DNA of 13,723 nt, taken from the NCBI GenBank assembly GCA_002310075.1, contig DBXU01000173.1, positions 1-13,723 of the forward strand, written 5' to 3'. Each line of letters opens with the position of its first letter. Position 1 is the stretch's first letter. Both the position numbers and the translations under genes were made by a program. Under the pieces are notes generated by a model. It ran no database searches and was not told the origin of the DNA. It saw only the letters and a list, made by a program, of their open reading frames with translations. This document shows positions 1 through 6,391 of the stretch, in pieces. This DNA comes from Bacteroidales bacterium UBA1204 (GTDB lineage Bacteria > Bacteroidota > Bacteroidia > Bacteroidales > F082).

Positions 1-133
1 CTGGCTTCGGCTGGGATTTTCTTGTTATGTAGGAATTCGGAGTAGCTCTGCCTTGTACAAGGCCAAGGCTTTGGTGGGGTGCGGAACACAACTAATGTTT
101 TAGGATAAGGGAAATGGTATCGGCGGCAAATAG
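1..133. other. Left window edge without an assignable gene
   Basis: No complete gene can be supported here. A plus-strand frame is open from position 2 to a TAG at 101-103 (33 codons), and a minus-strand frame is also open across most of the stretch. Neither has a recognisable motif, so this could be the tail of a gene lying to the left or simply intergenic DNA upstream of the SanA-like gene. The only structure I see is the palindrome at 50-63. Confidence 0.4.
50..63. repeat. 14-bp perfect palindrome
   Basis: GCCTTGTACAAGGC reads the same on both strands with no spacer. A loop-less palindrome of this length suits a dimeric DNA-binding protein better than a terminator, and no T-run follows it. 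It lies about 130 bases upstream of the SanA-like start. Function is unknown and chance occurrence is possible. Confidence 0.5.
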
Positions 134-193
134 ATGCTGTCATACTTTTTTGGCAATATGAACGTTTTCATGGAGCAAATACAAATACCAAGT

Positions 194-817
194 ATGCCCA
201 AAACAAAGAAAACACTCAAACGCGCCCAGTGGGTCATAATGGCGGTAATTATAGCAGGTCTTGCAGTTGTCGTGGGATGCGAACTTGCCGTATACAATGC
301 CTCAAAAGGGCGTGTGTATTCTGATTTGGGAGAAATTCCTCACAGGGAGGTGGGGTTGCTTTTGGGAACCAACCCCAAGGGGCGCAGGGGAGGTGTCAAC
401 ATGTTCTATAACCATCGCATTGATGCGGCGGTGGCACTGTATGAGGCTGGAAAAGTCGACCGCATCCTCATCAGTGGGGCAAAAAAGGGCTCTGACTATG
501 ACGAGCCTCAAGCGATGCGCGAGGCGTTGTTCGCCAGAGGAGTGCCTGACAGCATACTTGTCCTTGACGGACAAGGGTTCCATACCATTGAATCCGTTGT
601 GAGGGCAAAAGAGGTTTATGAAGTGGATTCGGTGACCGTCATCTCACAAGAGTTTCACAACAGACGTTCCCTCTATATGGCCCAACACAACGGCTTGGAC
701 GCCATCGCCTACAATGCGGCCAACACCACTATCCTCAGATGGCGTGTCATCATGTTCCTGCGCGAGCGTGCCTCGCGTGTGAAAGCTGTGCTGTTTTGCA
801 GGCGGCGGGCTTCATGA
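194..817 (+). CDS. sanA: SanA/YdcF-family (DUF218) membrane-anchored envelope protein
   Basis: Probable 207-residue inner-membrane protein of the SanA branch of the DUF218/YdcF family. E. coli SanA affects envelope permeability and vancomycin resistance at high temperature; its biochemical activity is not established. A single hydrophobic helix at about residues 13-29 follows a basic N-terminus (PKTKKTLKR), so the rest should face the periplasm. Family signatures seen: VGLLLGT (53-59), a YNHRIDAAVALY stretch (72-83), LISGAKK (92-98), the DEPQAMRE segment (103-110), FHTIESVVRAKEVY (129-142) and VISQEFHNRRSLYMA (149-163). In-frame ATGs also exist at 134, 158 and 170. I chose 194 because it leaves a classic positively charged anchor, but 170 is possible. 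No clear promoter is seen; TACTTTTTTG at 143-152 is only a loose match. It converges on the tRNA pair and ends at a bidirectional terminator. E. coli SanA is slightly longer (239 residues). Confidence 0.85.
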   Translation: MPKTKKTLKRAQWVIMAVIIAGLAVVVGCELAVYNASKGRVYSDLGEIPHREVGLLLGTNPKGRRGGVNMFYNHRIDAAVALYEAGKVDRILISGAKKGSDYDEPQAMREALFARGVPDSILVLDGQGFHTIESVVRAKEVYEVDSVTVISQEFHNRRSLYMAQHNGLDAIAYNAANTTILRWRVIMFLRERASRVKAVLFCRRRAS

Positions 818-842
818 GGACGGAAAAGATTGAATGGTAGGG

Positions 843-869
843 GCAAATTTGGTGCAAATTTGGTGCAAA
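843..869. repeat. 11-bp tandem repeat, about 2.5 copies
   Basis: GCAAATTTGGT occurs at 843-853 and 854-864, with a partial third copy (GCAAA) at 865-869. It lies between the sanA-like stop codon and the terminator stem, so it is in the 3' untranslated region on that strand. It may be a slippage product with no function. Confidence 0.6.
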
Positions 870-873
870 GAAA

Positions 874-913
874 AATCCGCAGCTTGATTTTGAACAAGTT
901 GCGGATTGTTTTT
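874..913. terminator. Bidirectional intrinsic terminator between sanA-like gene and tRNA-Glu
   Basis: Arms 874-886 and 895-907 form a 13-bp stem with one G-T wobble and an 8-base loop. On the plus strand TTTTT follows at 909-913. On the minus strand the A-run at 871-875 gives a T-run. It therefore can end both the sanA-like transcript and the tRNA transcript arriving from the right. Confidence 0.8.
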
Positions 914-914
914 G

Positions 915-986
915 TAGCCCATAGCGGAATCGAACCGCTGTTTTAAGTGTGAGAAACTTACGACCTAACCGCTAGTCGAATGGGCC
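915..986 (-). tRNA. tRNA-Glu (anticodon CTC)
   Basis: A full cloverleaf folds on the minus strand, 72 nt without an encoded CCA. The acceptor is GGCCCAT/ATGGGCT, closing with a G-T pair. The D-stem is GACT/GGTC, the anticodon stem TAAGT/ACTTA with loop TTCTCAC, the T-stem AGCGG/CCGCT with loop TTCGATT, and the discriminator is A. Loop positions 34-36 are CTC, which reads the Glu codon GAG. The D-stem and anticodon stem are perfectly paired, so it looks functional. It is downstream of tRNA-Arg on the same strand and would share its promoter unless the hairpin between them stops transcription. Confidence 0.93.
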
Positions 987-1014
987 AAAAAAAAGGTTCG
1001 TTTTGTGGAACCTT
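987..1014 (-). terminator. Terminator-like hairpin between the two tRNA genes
   Basis: On the minus strand a 7-bp stem (positions 1008-1014 with 993-999, AAGGTTC/GAACCTT) with an 8-base loop runs directly into a run of eight T (plus-strand A at 987-994). It starts 3 bases after the tRNA-Arg discriminator base and ends at the first base of tRNA-Glu. It has the form of an intrinsic terminator or attenuator, but could also be a spacer structure used in processing of a joint precursor. Confidence 0.6.
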
Positions 1015-1016
1015 CG

Positions 1017-1090
1017 TGAACTAGGCGGGAGTCGAACCCACAACCGCCTGATCCGTAGTCAGGGACTCTATCCAATTGAGCTACTAGTCC
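1017..1090 (-). tRNA. tRNA-Arg (anticodon ACG)
   Basis: A full cloverleaf folds on the minus strand, 74 nt without an encoded CCA. The acceptor is GGACTAG/CTAGTTC with a G-T pair at 2-71. The D-stem is GCTC/GAGT, the anticodon stem CCTGA/TCAGG with loop CTACGGA, the T-stem GTGGG/CCCGC with loop TTCGACT, and the discriminator is A. The anticodon ACG is the standard bacterial tRNA-Arg whose A34 is edited to inosine by TadA to read CGU, CGC and CGA; this is family knowledge. It is the first gene of the tRNA unit, close behind a Bacteroidetes-type promoter. Confidence 0.95.
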
Positions 1091-1106
1091 AGTCGTTTTG
1101 ACACTG

Positions 1107-1136
1107 CAAAAGTACAGCTTTTTTCATTCATACAAA
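1107..1136 (-). promoter_or_regulatory. Promoter of the tRNA-Arg/tRNA-Glu unit
   Basis: On the minus strand TACTTTTG (1107-1114) matches the Bacteroidetes -7 box TAnnTTTG, and TTTG (1133-1136) lies 18 bases upstream as a -33 element. Transcription would start around 1100, just ahead of the tRNA-Arg 5' end at 1090. Confidence 0.75.
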
Positions 1137-1175
1137 CAAAAAAATGTGATTTTTTTTATTATAATTTTCAATTTA

Positions 1176-1206
1176 TTGATTGATAGTGCGATATATCATC
1201 AATCAA
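1176..1206. repeat. Inverted repeat in the tRNA-pepE intergenic region
   Basis: TTGATTGAT (1176-1184) and ATCAATCAA (1198-1206) are perfect 9-base inverted arms around a 13-base spacer. The arms sit about 32 bases upstream of the pepE -33 element and about 40 upstream of the tRNA -33 element. They could be a two-site operator, but the region is AT-rich and chance cannot be excluded. Confidence 0.5.
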
Positions 1207-1238
1207 GCCCTTGTTTTTCTTTGTTTTCCATGGCCGGA

Positions 1239-1269
1239 TTTGTAGGCGTTTCTTTTTTTCTTACCTTTG
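1239..1269 (+). promoter_or_regulatory. Promoter of pepE
   Basis: TACCTTTG (1262-1269) matches the Bacteroidetes -7 box, and TTTG (1239-1242) lies 19 bases upstream at the expected -33 position. The start codon is 28 bases after the -7 box. Confidence 0.8.
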
Positions 1270-1297
1270 CCTCATCTACAAATCAACCTATATCACA

Positions 1298-2071
1298 ATG
1301 AGATTACTTTTGATCAGCAATTCCACCAACTTCGGTGAGAATTATCTGGCATGGGCAGCCAGCCAGATCGAGTTCTTCTGCATGCAGAACCATATTAATA
1401 AGGATAGCCGCATCATCTTCATTCCCTTTGCCGGCGTCAACATCGGCGGCATGGTGTATCCTGAGAGCTATGACGCTTACGAATCGAAGGTGAGGAACGT
1501 GTTCCGCACCAAGTTCGGCTTGGAGAACTTCACCTCCGTGCACCATTACGACGACAAGGTGAAGGCCGTCAAAGAGGCTGACTGCATCGTGGTGGGCGGC
1601 GGCAACACCTTCCATCTCGTCGCCGAAATGCATCGCTATGGCTTGATGGACGCCATCCGCGAACGCGCCCTCGCCGGCGTGCCTTACATGGGCTGGAGCG
1701 CCGGTTCCAACGTGGCTTGCCCCACGCTGTGCACAACGAACGACATGCCTATCGTGCAGCCCGCCTCCTTCAAATGCCTCAACCTGGTGCCTTTCCAAAT
1801 CAACCCGCATTACCTTGACCCACATCCCGAAATCGATAAGATGATCAAGCATGGCGGTGAGACGCGTCAGGATCGTATCAATGAATATTTGGCCGTCAAC
1901 CAGGATGTTACCGTTGTCGGATTGCGCGAAGCCACGGCACTCTGGGTGACGGATCACAAGATGATGCTGAAAGGCGGCAAGAAGATGGTGGTGATGCGCT
2001 ACGGCAAGGAAGCAGTCGAAATCGACCCGAATTCGGATGTGACCTTCTTGCTGGAAGGCCAGATGGCTTAA
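1298..2071 (+). CDS. pepE: Peptidase E (Asp-specific dipeptidase, family S51)
   Basis: Cytoplasmic serine peptidase of 257 residues. The characterised enterobacterial enzyme cleaves dipeptides with N-terminal aspartate. Seen here: VVGGGNTFHLV (98-108), GWSAGSN (132-138) with nucleophile Ser134, CTTNDMP (145-151) with Asp149, and INPHYLD (168-174) with His171. These three sit exactly 14 residues after Ser120, Asp135 and His157 of Salmonella PepE, so the catalytic triad is complete and evenly spaced. The E. coli protein is about 229 residues; the extra length is mainly a small N-terminal addition and a longer C-terminus. ATG at 1298 is chosen because the promoter -7 box at 1262-1269 would lie inside any longer reading. 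Its stop TAA directly abuts the stop of the convergent gene, and no terminator lies between them. No operon partner is visible. Confidence 0.93.
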   Translation: MRLLLISNSTNFGENYLAWAASQIEFFCMQNHINKDSRIIFIPFAGVNIGGMVYPESYDAYESKVRNVFRTKFGLENFTSVHHYDDKVKAVKEADCIVVGGGNTFHLVAEMHRYGLMDAIRERALAGVPYMGWSAGSNVACPTLCTTNDMPIVQPASFKCLNLVPFQINPHYLDPHPEIDKMIKHGGETRQDRINEYLAVNQDVTVVGLREATALWVTDHKMMLKGGKKMVVMRYGKEAVEIDPNSDVTFLLEGQMA

Positions 2072-3445
2072 TTATTCGAATCCCTTTTTGTCCTCGAAGA
2101 CAACGAGGCTGCGGTCAAGGTGGATGGTTTTCCGTCCACCTTTTTCGCCTTGTATGAGGTAATAAGAGGCCTCTTCGCCCAAGATGTTTTGGAAAGCCCG
2201 CTTGATCCGCGACAGCGTAGAGTTCATGGTGGAGCCTACGTAATCGGTCAGGTTGTCGACGGCTTGTCGGAGCAGCTGCTCATCGCCATAGTTGGAGATC
2301 TGGCGGTAGATCTTGTACAGCTCCGTCTTGTAATCGTTGAGATAAGTCAAAGAGATGCCTTCCTGGTGGAAAAGGAACAGGATATACAAGGCTTTGCTTA
2401 ATGCTGGCATCTTGACCTCAGTGTTGTTACGGTCGGTGAGGAAGAGGTCGCCACGTGAGGTGACGAAAAGACGGCTGAGGCCATGCGAACTGTTGTATTT
2501 CACCATGGTGTCGATAAGGATCTTATGGAAGCCGGTGTATTGGAGCTCGTTTTTCCTTGTCTTGGAGGGCTGCAGCGTCAGGGTTTGCATGAGCGTAGCC
2601 TCTTTCTCGCTGAGTCCTGTAGGTGTGATGCTGCTGATGCTGGCATTCAACTTATAGAAACGATGGAGCGTCTCAAGCGGGTCGTCATGGATTTCAAGGA
2701 TGAGAAAGTCTTGATGCTTGGCCGCCTTCAGGTTCTCGATTTTGAAAAAGAAGGCCGGAGCGCTCAAATTGATGCCGTTGGTGTTCAGGTAATTGAGGAA
2801 GATCTCCTTGGACAAGGCAGCACTGTCGAGTTGATACACCTTGCTGTCGATGAGGTCGACTTGATCGTCGGAAAGGGTAGGGTCGATATAGCTGAGCGTG
2901 TCGCGGAAGGTGCCCTTGATTTTTCGCAAATCGCCGATCACCTGAGGCAGGTAGAAGAAATCACGTTGTGAGGACTGAAGTAGCTGGCAGATGGCTTTGT
3001 AATGGCGCTTGATGCTGTCGTTGATGTCTTTGTCGTAGGCGGCTTCCACATAAAGCACGGCATTGCGGGTGTCGAATTCGAGGTTGGGGATGGAGACGAA
3101 ATGGGCCTTGAACCCCGATGTCTCGGGCAACTCGATTCCGATGGAAAGGATGACGGCGGTGGTGAGCAAGGACTCGTTGGGGTCTAGCGAATCGTCGGAC
3201 AGGGAAAGCTGTTGGAAGAGGTGCAGCAGCGCAATCTTTTCTTTGTTTCCAAGCGTCTGCAAGGCTCTGACAGCATCCGACAAGCTCAGGGTGGTTGCTT
3301 TTTTTCGTATGGCAGAGGTGATGTGGAAGGCGGCATTTACCTTTTTCAGGAAGTCGATTTCACCTTGGTTGACCAGACCGTCGCATTGCACGAGGTCGGA
3401 GAGCACTTTTGCCAATGCCGTTTTATGGTTTTCCTTGAATTTCAT
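2072..3445 (-). CDS. TerB-like protein with uncharacterised C-terminal domain
   Basis: A 457-residue, probably cytoplasmic protein with no signal peptide or membrane helix. Residues 1-105 are helical and resemble TerB/DjlA-type domains: the segment LSDLVQCDGLVNQGEIDFL (15-33) and the later acidic SLSDDSLDPNESLL (81-94) look like the paired 'DG..n..E' helices of that fold. Residues 110-340 show no motif I recognise. Residues about 345-450 form a compact C-terminal unit (ALYILFLFHQEGISL at 352-366, NSTLSRIKRAF at 408-418, YYLIQGEKGGRKTIHL at 428-443) reminiscent of a C-terminal module I associate with Bacteroidetes hypothetical proteins, possibly winged-helix. That recollection is unverified. 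ATG at 3445 is preferred over 3475, although both lie downstream of the promoter. The gene is divergent from the Ca2+ ATPase and convergent with pepE. Function is unknown; a role in metal or stress response is inference only. Confidence 0.75.
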   Translation of the reverse strand: MKFKENHKTALAKVLSDLVQCDGLVNQGEIDFLKKVNAAFHITSAIRKKATTLSLSDAVRALQTLGNKEKIALLHLFQQLSLSDDSLDPNESLLTTAVILSIGIELPETSGFKAHFVSIPNLEFDTRNAVLYVEAAYDKDINDSIKRHYKAICQLLQSSQRDFFYLPQVIGDLRKIKGTFRDTLSYIDPTLSDDQVDLIDSKVYQLDSAALSKEIFLNYLNTNGINLSAPAFFFKIENLKAAKHQDFLILEIHDDPLETLHRFYKLNASISSITPTGLSEKEATLMQTLTLQPSKTRKNELQYTGFHKILIDTMVKYNSSHGLSRLFVTSRGDLFLTDRNNTEVKMPALSKALYILFLFHQEGISLTYLNDYKTELYKIYRQISNYGDEQLLRQAVDNLTDYVGSTMNSTLSRIKRAFQNILGEEASYYLIQGEKGGRKTIHLDRSLVVFEDKKGFE

Positions 3446-3467
3446 AGAGTTAGCTTTAAGAAATTTG

Positions 3468-3485
3468 GGTTGCAACCTTGCAACC
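3468..3485. repeat. 10-bp palindrome with an overlapping half-site repeat
   Basis: GGTTGCAACC (3468-3477) is a perfect palindrome and is followed by a second TTGCAACC (3478-3485). It lies in the 5' leader of the TerB-like gene, between its promoter and its ATG, and about 25 bases upstream of the pump's predicted -7 box. It could be an operator or an RNA structure in the leader. There is no direct evidence for either. Confidence 0.45.
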
Positions 3486-3509
3486 TCCCGATGATTGTCT
3501 GAGAGCTTG

Positions 3510-3517
3510 TATTTTTG
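3510..3517 (+). promoter_or_regulatory. Candidate -7 box for the Ca2+ ATPase gene
   Basis: TATTTTTG fits TAnnTTTG and would start transcription around 3523, about 50 bases before the ATG at 3574. I see no well-placed TTTG -33 element, so this is weaker than the others. Confidence 0.5.
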
Positions 3518-3532
3518 CAGCGTTTTTCAATG

Positions 3533-3540
3533 CAAAGATA
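3533..3540 (-). promoter_or_regulatory. -7 box for the TerB-like gene
   Basis: On the minus strand TATCTTTG fits TAnnTTTG. TTTG lies 21 bases further upstream, and a TTGG lies at a slightly shorter spacing. Transcription would begin near 3527, almost the same point as the predicted plus-strand start, so the two promoters face each other and overlap. Confidence 0.65.
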
Positions 3541-3573
3541 GCATAAAAAGATTATCCAATACAAAACTTCAGC

Positions 3574-6333
3574 ATGGTGCGAGATTATAAGAGAGGCCTG
3601 ACGCAAAAAGAGGTGATCCGAAGTAGGCAAAAGCATGGCGACAACGTGCTTACTCCGCCGAAAAAGGAGTCTGTATGGAGACAGTTTCTTGAGAAGTTTC
3701 AGGATCCTATCATACGCATCCTGTTGATAGCTTTGCTGCTGTCGGTGTCGGTGTCGCTGTATCAGTTGTTCACGGGCAGCGAGGGCCTTTCGGTGCTTCT
3801 CGAGCCTTTGGGCATCTTCGTGGCAGTGATGCTGGCTACGTGTGTGGGCTTTTTCTTTGAACAGAGTGCCAACAAGAAGTTTGACATCTTGAACCAAAGC
3901 CAGGATGAGATGCCGGTGACCGTCTATCGTGACGGCATGATACAACGCATCGAGCGAAAAGACGTGGTCGTTGGCGACACCGTTGTTCTGGGTACTGGCG
4001 ATGAGGTGCCTGCCGACGGCACTTTGGTGGAAGCCTTGGCCATGCGCGTGAACGAATCCGATTTGACGGGCGAGCCTTCGTGTGGCAAGACAGTGGAGCC
4101 ATCGGAGTTCAAACCTGACGCCACTTATCCCTCCAACTATGTGTGCCGTGGCAGCATGGTGATGGAAGGCCATGGCGTGTTTGTGGTGGAAAAAGTGGGT
4201 GACGAGACCGAATGGGGCAAGGTGTATCGTGGCACTCAGATCGATAATAAGGTGAAGACTCCTTTGAATGAGCAGCTCGACAGGCTCGGCAGGGGCATCA
4301 CGATCGCCAGTTACGTGATAGCTGGTCTCATCGTGGTGTTGCGCCTGGTGATGTATGCTGTCGACATGCAAGGACAGGACTTCCAATGGATGGACTTCGC
4401 CCGTTATTTCCTCAACACCTTGATGATCGCTGTCACCTTGATAGTAGTGGCCGTGCCTGAGGGTCTTCCGATGAGCGTCACACTGAGTCTTGCCCTGAGC
4501 ATGAAGCGGATGCTGGAGACCAACAACCTGGTCAGGAAGATGCATGCTTGCGAGACCATGGGTGCTGCCACAGTGATTTGTACCGACAAGACGGGTACAC
4601 TCACCAAGAATCGGATGAGTCTGGCGGAAAGTTGCATCTTCGCCATGAAGGAGGGTAGATTTGACGGCTCTAAGGCGGCGAAGCTGATGGAAGAAGGCAT
4701 CGCCTTGAACTCTACGGCGTTCCTTGACTACAGCGACAAGCAGAAGGTGAAGGTGATCGGCAACCCTACGGAAGGCGCCCTGCTGTTGTGGCTCTTCGAC
4801 AATAATGTCGACTTTGTGAGGATTCGTGATAACGCCAAGGTGGTCAAGCAACTGCCATTCACGACGCGATACAAATACATGGCTACGGTCGTCAAAACAC
4901 CGATGCAAGGCGAATATATGCTATATGTGAAAGGAGCCCCCGAGATCCTGATGAAGCGTTGTAAGACGGTGATGATGCCGGAAGGCGAATGCGACGTGGA
5001 GACGGTTCGAGAGACGGTGTTCGAGAAGTTGGCAGCTTACCAAGTAAAGGCGATGCGTACCTTGGGCTTTGCTTGCAGGACGATTACCGAAGAAGAGTTG
5101 ACGGGTGTCTTTGCGAATGGCAAGCTCCAGGTCGAAGACCTTTGTCTCTTGGGGGTTGTGGGTATCATGGACCCGATTCGTGACGACGTTGCAGACTCTG
5201 TCCATAATTGTCTGGATGCTGGTATCGGCGTCAAGATTGTGACGGGTGATACGCCAGGTACCGCCAAAGAGATTGCACGTCAAATCGGACTATGGACTCC
5301 CGATGACGATGAAGAAAGACAGATGATCACGGGCAAGGTGTTTAACCTGATGAGCGATGAGGAGCTGAAGGAACGCCTTGACGACATGAAAATCATCTCG
5401 AGGGCGCGTCCTTCCGACAAGGAGCGCCTGGTGCGGCTGTTGCAGGAGAAAGGTGAAGTGGTGGCCGTGACCGGTGATGGCACCAACGACGCCCCGGCAT
5501 TAAATGCCGCCCATATTGGCCTTTCGATGGGCGACGGCACCTCGGTGGCCAAGGAAGCCAGCGACATCACGATTCTCGACAACTCGTTCAAGAGCATCGC
5601 ACAGGCAGTCACATGGGGCAGGTCGCTTTATATCAACATACAGCGTTTCATCTTGTTCCAGATGACCATCAACGTGGCGGCATGCCTTATCGTCCTGTTG
5701 GGCGCCATGTTGGGCACCGCTTCGCCGCTTACGGTAACCCAGATGCTTTGGATCAATCTGATCATGGATACTTTTGCTGCCATGGCCTTGGCTTCGTTGC
5801 CTCCCGATCCGAAGGTGCTTCACGACAAACCGCGTTCGCGTGACGCTTTCATCATCACCGATGTCATGAAGAGACGCATCATAGGGGTCGGCCTGGCATT
5901 TGTGGCTGTGCTGTTCGGATTCATCCAGTATTTCAAGCATTGTCACGTGGAGACGCTGGCGGATTTCTCGTTGCGTGATTACCTGGTCAACTTCTTTAAC
6001 TTCAGTCACGTGGCGGGCAACTTCACGCCGAAGGAACTGTCGTTGCTTTTCACCATCTTTGTCTTCATGCAGTTTTGGAATATCTTTAATGCCAGAGCCT
6101 TCAACACCTGTGAGTCGGCTTTGAAAGGGCTGTTCCGCAAGGAGCTGTTCCGAGGCTTTGACATTACCTTGTTGATCATCTTTGTCGGACAGATCCTTAT
6201 CGTCAGTTTCGGTGGCGAGATGTTTAACGTGATGCCTCTGCCTTTGGGCGACTGGATTCGCGTTATTGTGGGCACTTCGGTCATCCTTTGGATAGGGGAA
6301 ATAGTAAGGTTGATTAAAAAACACAGGTCATAG
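3574..6333 (+). CDS. Calcium-translocating P-type ATPase, PMCA type (P2B)
   Basis: A 919-residue membrane pump expected to export Ca2+ from the cytoplasm using ATP. All P-type landmarks are present: actuator TGEP (165-168), phosphorylation motif DKTGTLT with Asp338, nucleotide-binding KGAPE (453-457), and hinge TGDGTNDAP (633-641). Helix M4 carries PEGLP (295-299, Glu296) and M6 carries MLWINLIMDT (724-733, Asn728, Asp732), the residues that form the single Ca2+ site of plasma-membrane calcium pumps. The M5-M6 stretch FILFQMTINVAACLIVLLGA to NLIMDTFAAMALAS is strongly PMCA-like rather than SERCA- or Na+/K+-like. M1-M2 lie at about 46-96, and further C-terminal hydrophobic helices follow M6. 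There is no calmodulin-binding tail. It is divergent from the TerB-like gene with overlapping promoters. No terminator follows, and the next gene has its own promoter 24 bases downstream. Confidence 0.95.
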   Translation: MVRDYKRGLTQKEVIRSRQKHGDNVLTPPKKESVWRQFLEKFQDPIIRILLIALLLSVSVSLYQLFTGSEGLSVLLEPLGIFVAVMLATCVGFFFEQSANKKFDILNQSQDEMPVTVYRDGMIQRIERKDVVVGDTVVLGTGDEVPADGTLVEALAMRVNESDLTGEPSCGKTVEPSEFKPDATYPSNYVCRGSMVMEGHGVFVVEKVGDETEWGKVYRGTQIDNKVKTPLNEQLDRLGRGITIASYVIAGLIVVLRLVMYAVDMQGQDFQWMDFARYFLNTLMIAVTLIVVAVPEGLPMSVTLSLALSMKRMLETNNLVRKMHACETMGAATVICTDKTGTLTKNRMSLAESCIFAMKEGRFDGSKAAKLMEEGIALNSTAFLDYSDKQKVKVIGNPTEGALLLWLFDNNVDFVRIRDNAKVVKQLPFTTRYKYMATVVKTPMQGEYMLYVKGAPEILMKRCKTVMMPEGECDVETVRETVFEKLAAYQVKAMRTLGFACRTITEEELTGVFANGKLQVEDLCLLGVVGIMDPIRDDVADSVHNCLDAGIGVKIVTGDTPGTAKEIARQIGLWTPDDDEERQMITGKVFNLMSDEELKERLDDMKIISRARPSDKERLVRLLQEKGEVVAVTGDGTNDAPALNAAHIGLSMGDGTSVAKEASDITILDNSFKSIAQAVTWGRSLYINIQRFILFQMTINVAACLIVLLGAMLGTASPLTVTQMLWINLIMDTFAAMALASLPPDPKVLHDKPRSRDAFIITDVMKRRIIGVGLAFVAVLFGFIQYFKHCHVETLADFSLRDYLVNFFNFSHVAGNFTPKELSLLFTIFVFMQFWNIFNARAFNTCESALKGLFRKELFRGFDITLLIIFVGQILIVSFGGEMFNVMPLPLGDWIRVIVGTSVILWIGEIVRLIKKHRS

Positions 6334-6356
6334 TGTTTTTCTATCATAAAATTCCT

Positions 6357-6364
6357 TACCTTTG
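6357..6364 (+). promoter_or_regulatory. Promoter of the lipoprotein/arcC unit
   Basis: TACCTTTG is a full match to the Bacteroidetes -7 box, 28 bases before the ATG at 6392, the same spacing as for pepE. The -33 position is only a T-rich stretch (about 6334-6340). Confidence 0.7.
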
Positions 6365-6391
6365 CAGCCCAATTCAAAACCGAAAGTAAAA

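Noticed and set aside
2..103. Plus-strand open frame at the left edge as a partial gene
   Set aside because: Only 33 codons, no motif, and a minus-strand frame is equally open; it cannot be told from intergenic DNA.
987..1094. Possible tRNA-associated integration (attachment) site
   Set aside because: Neither tRNA 3' end is duplicated elsewhere in the window as far as I can see, and no integrase or mobile gene is present.
1304..1957. 217-residue minus-strand open frame over pepE
   Set aside because: Antisense to the peptidase with a complete catalytic triad; composition (His, Ala, Val rich) is typical of a shadow frame.
3442..4908. 488-residue open frame on the minus strand across the Ca2+ ATPase
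   Set aside because: It lies opposite a pump gene with every family motif, is unusually rich in His and Gln, and has no recognisable domain; it is a codon-bias shadow.
5500..6324. 274-residue minus-strand open frame over the 3' half of the Ca2+ ATPase
   Set aside because: Gln/Asp/His-rich shadow of the pump's hinge and M5-M10 helices.
2072..6333. TerB-like gene plus Ca2+ pump as a defence or tellurite-resistance island
   Set aside because: No TerC, TerD or TerZ genes, nuclease, toxin or mobile genes are near, and the neighbours are housekeeping; only a weak regulatory link can be argued.
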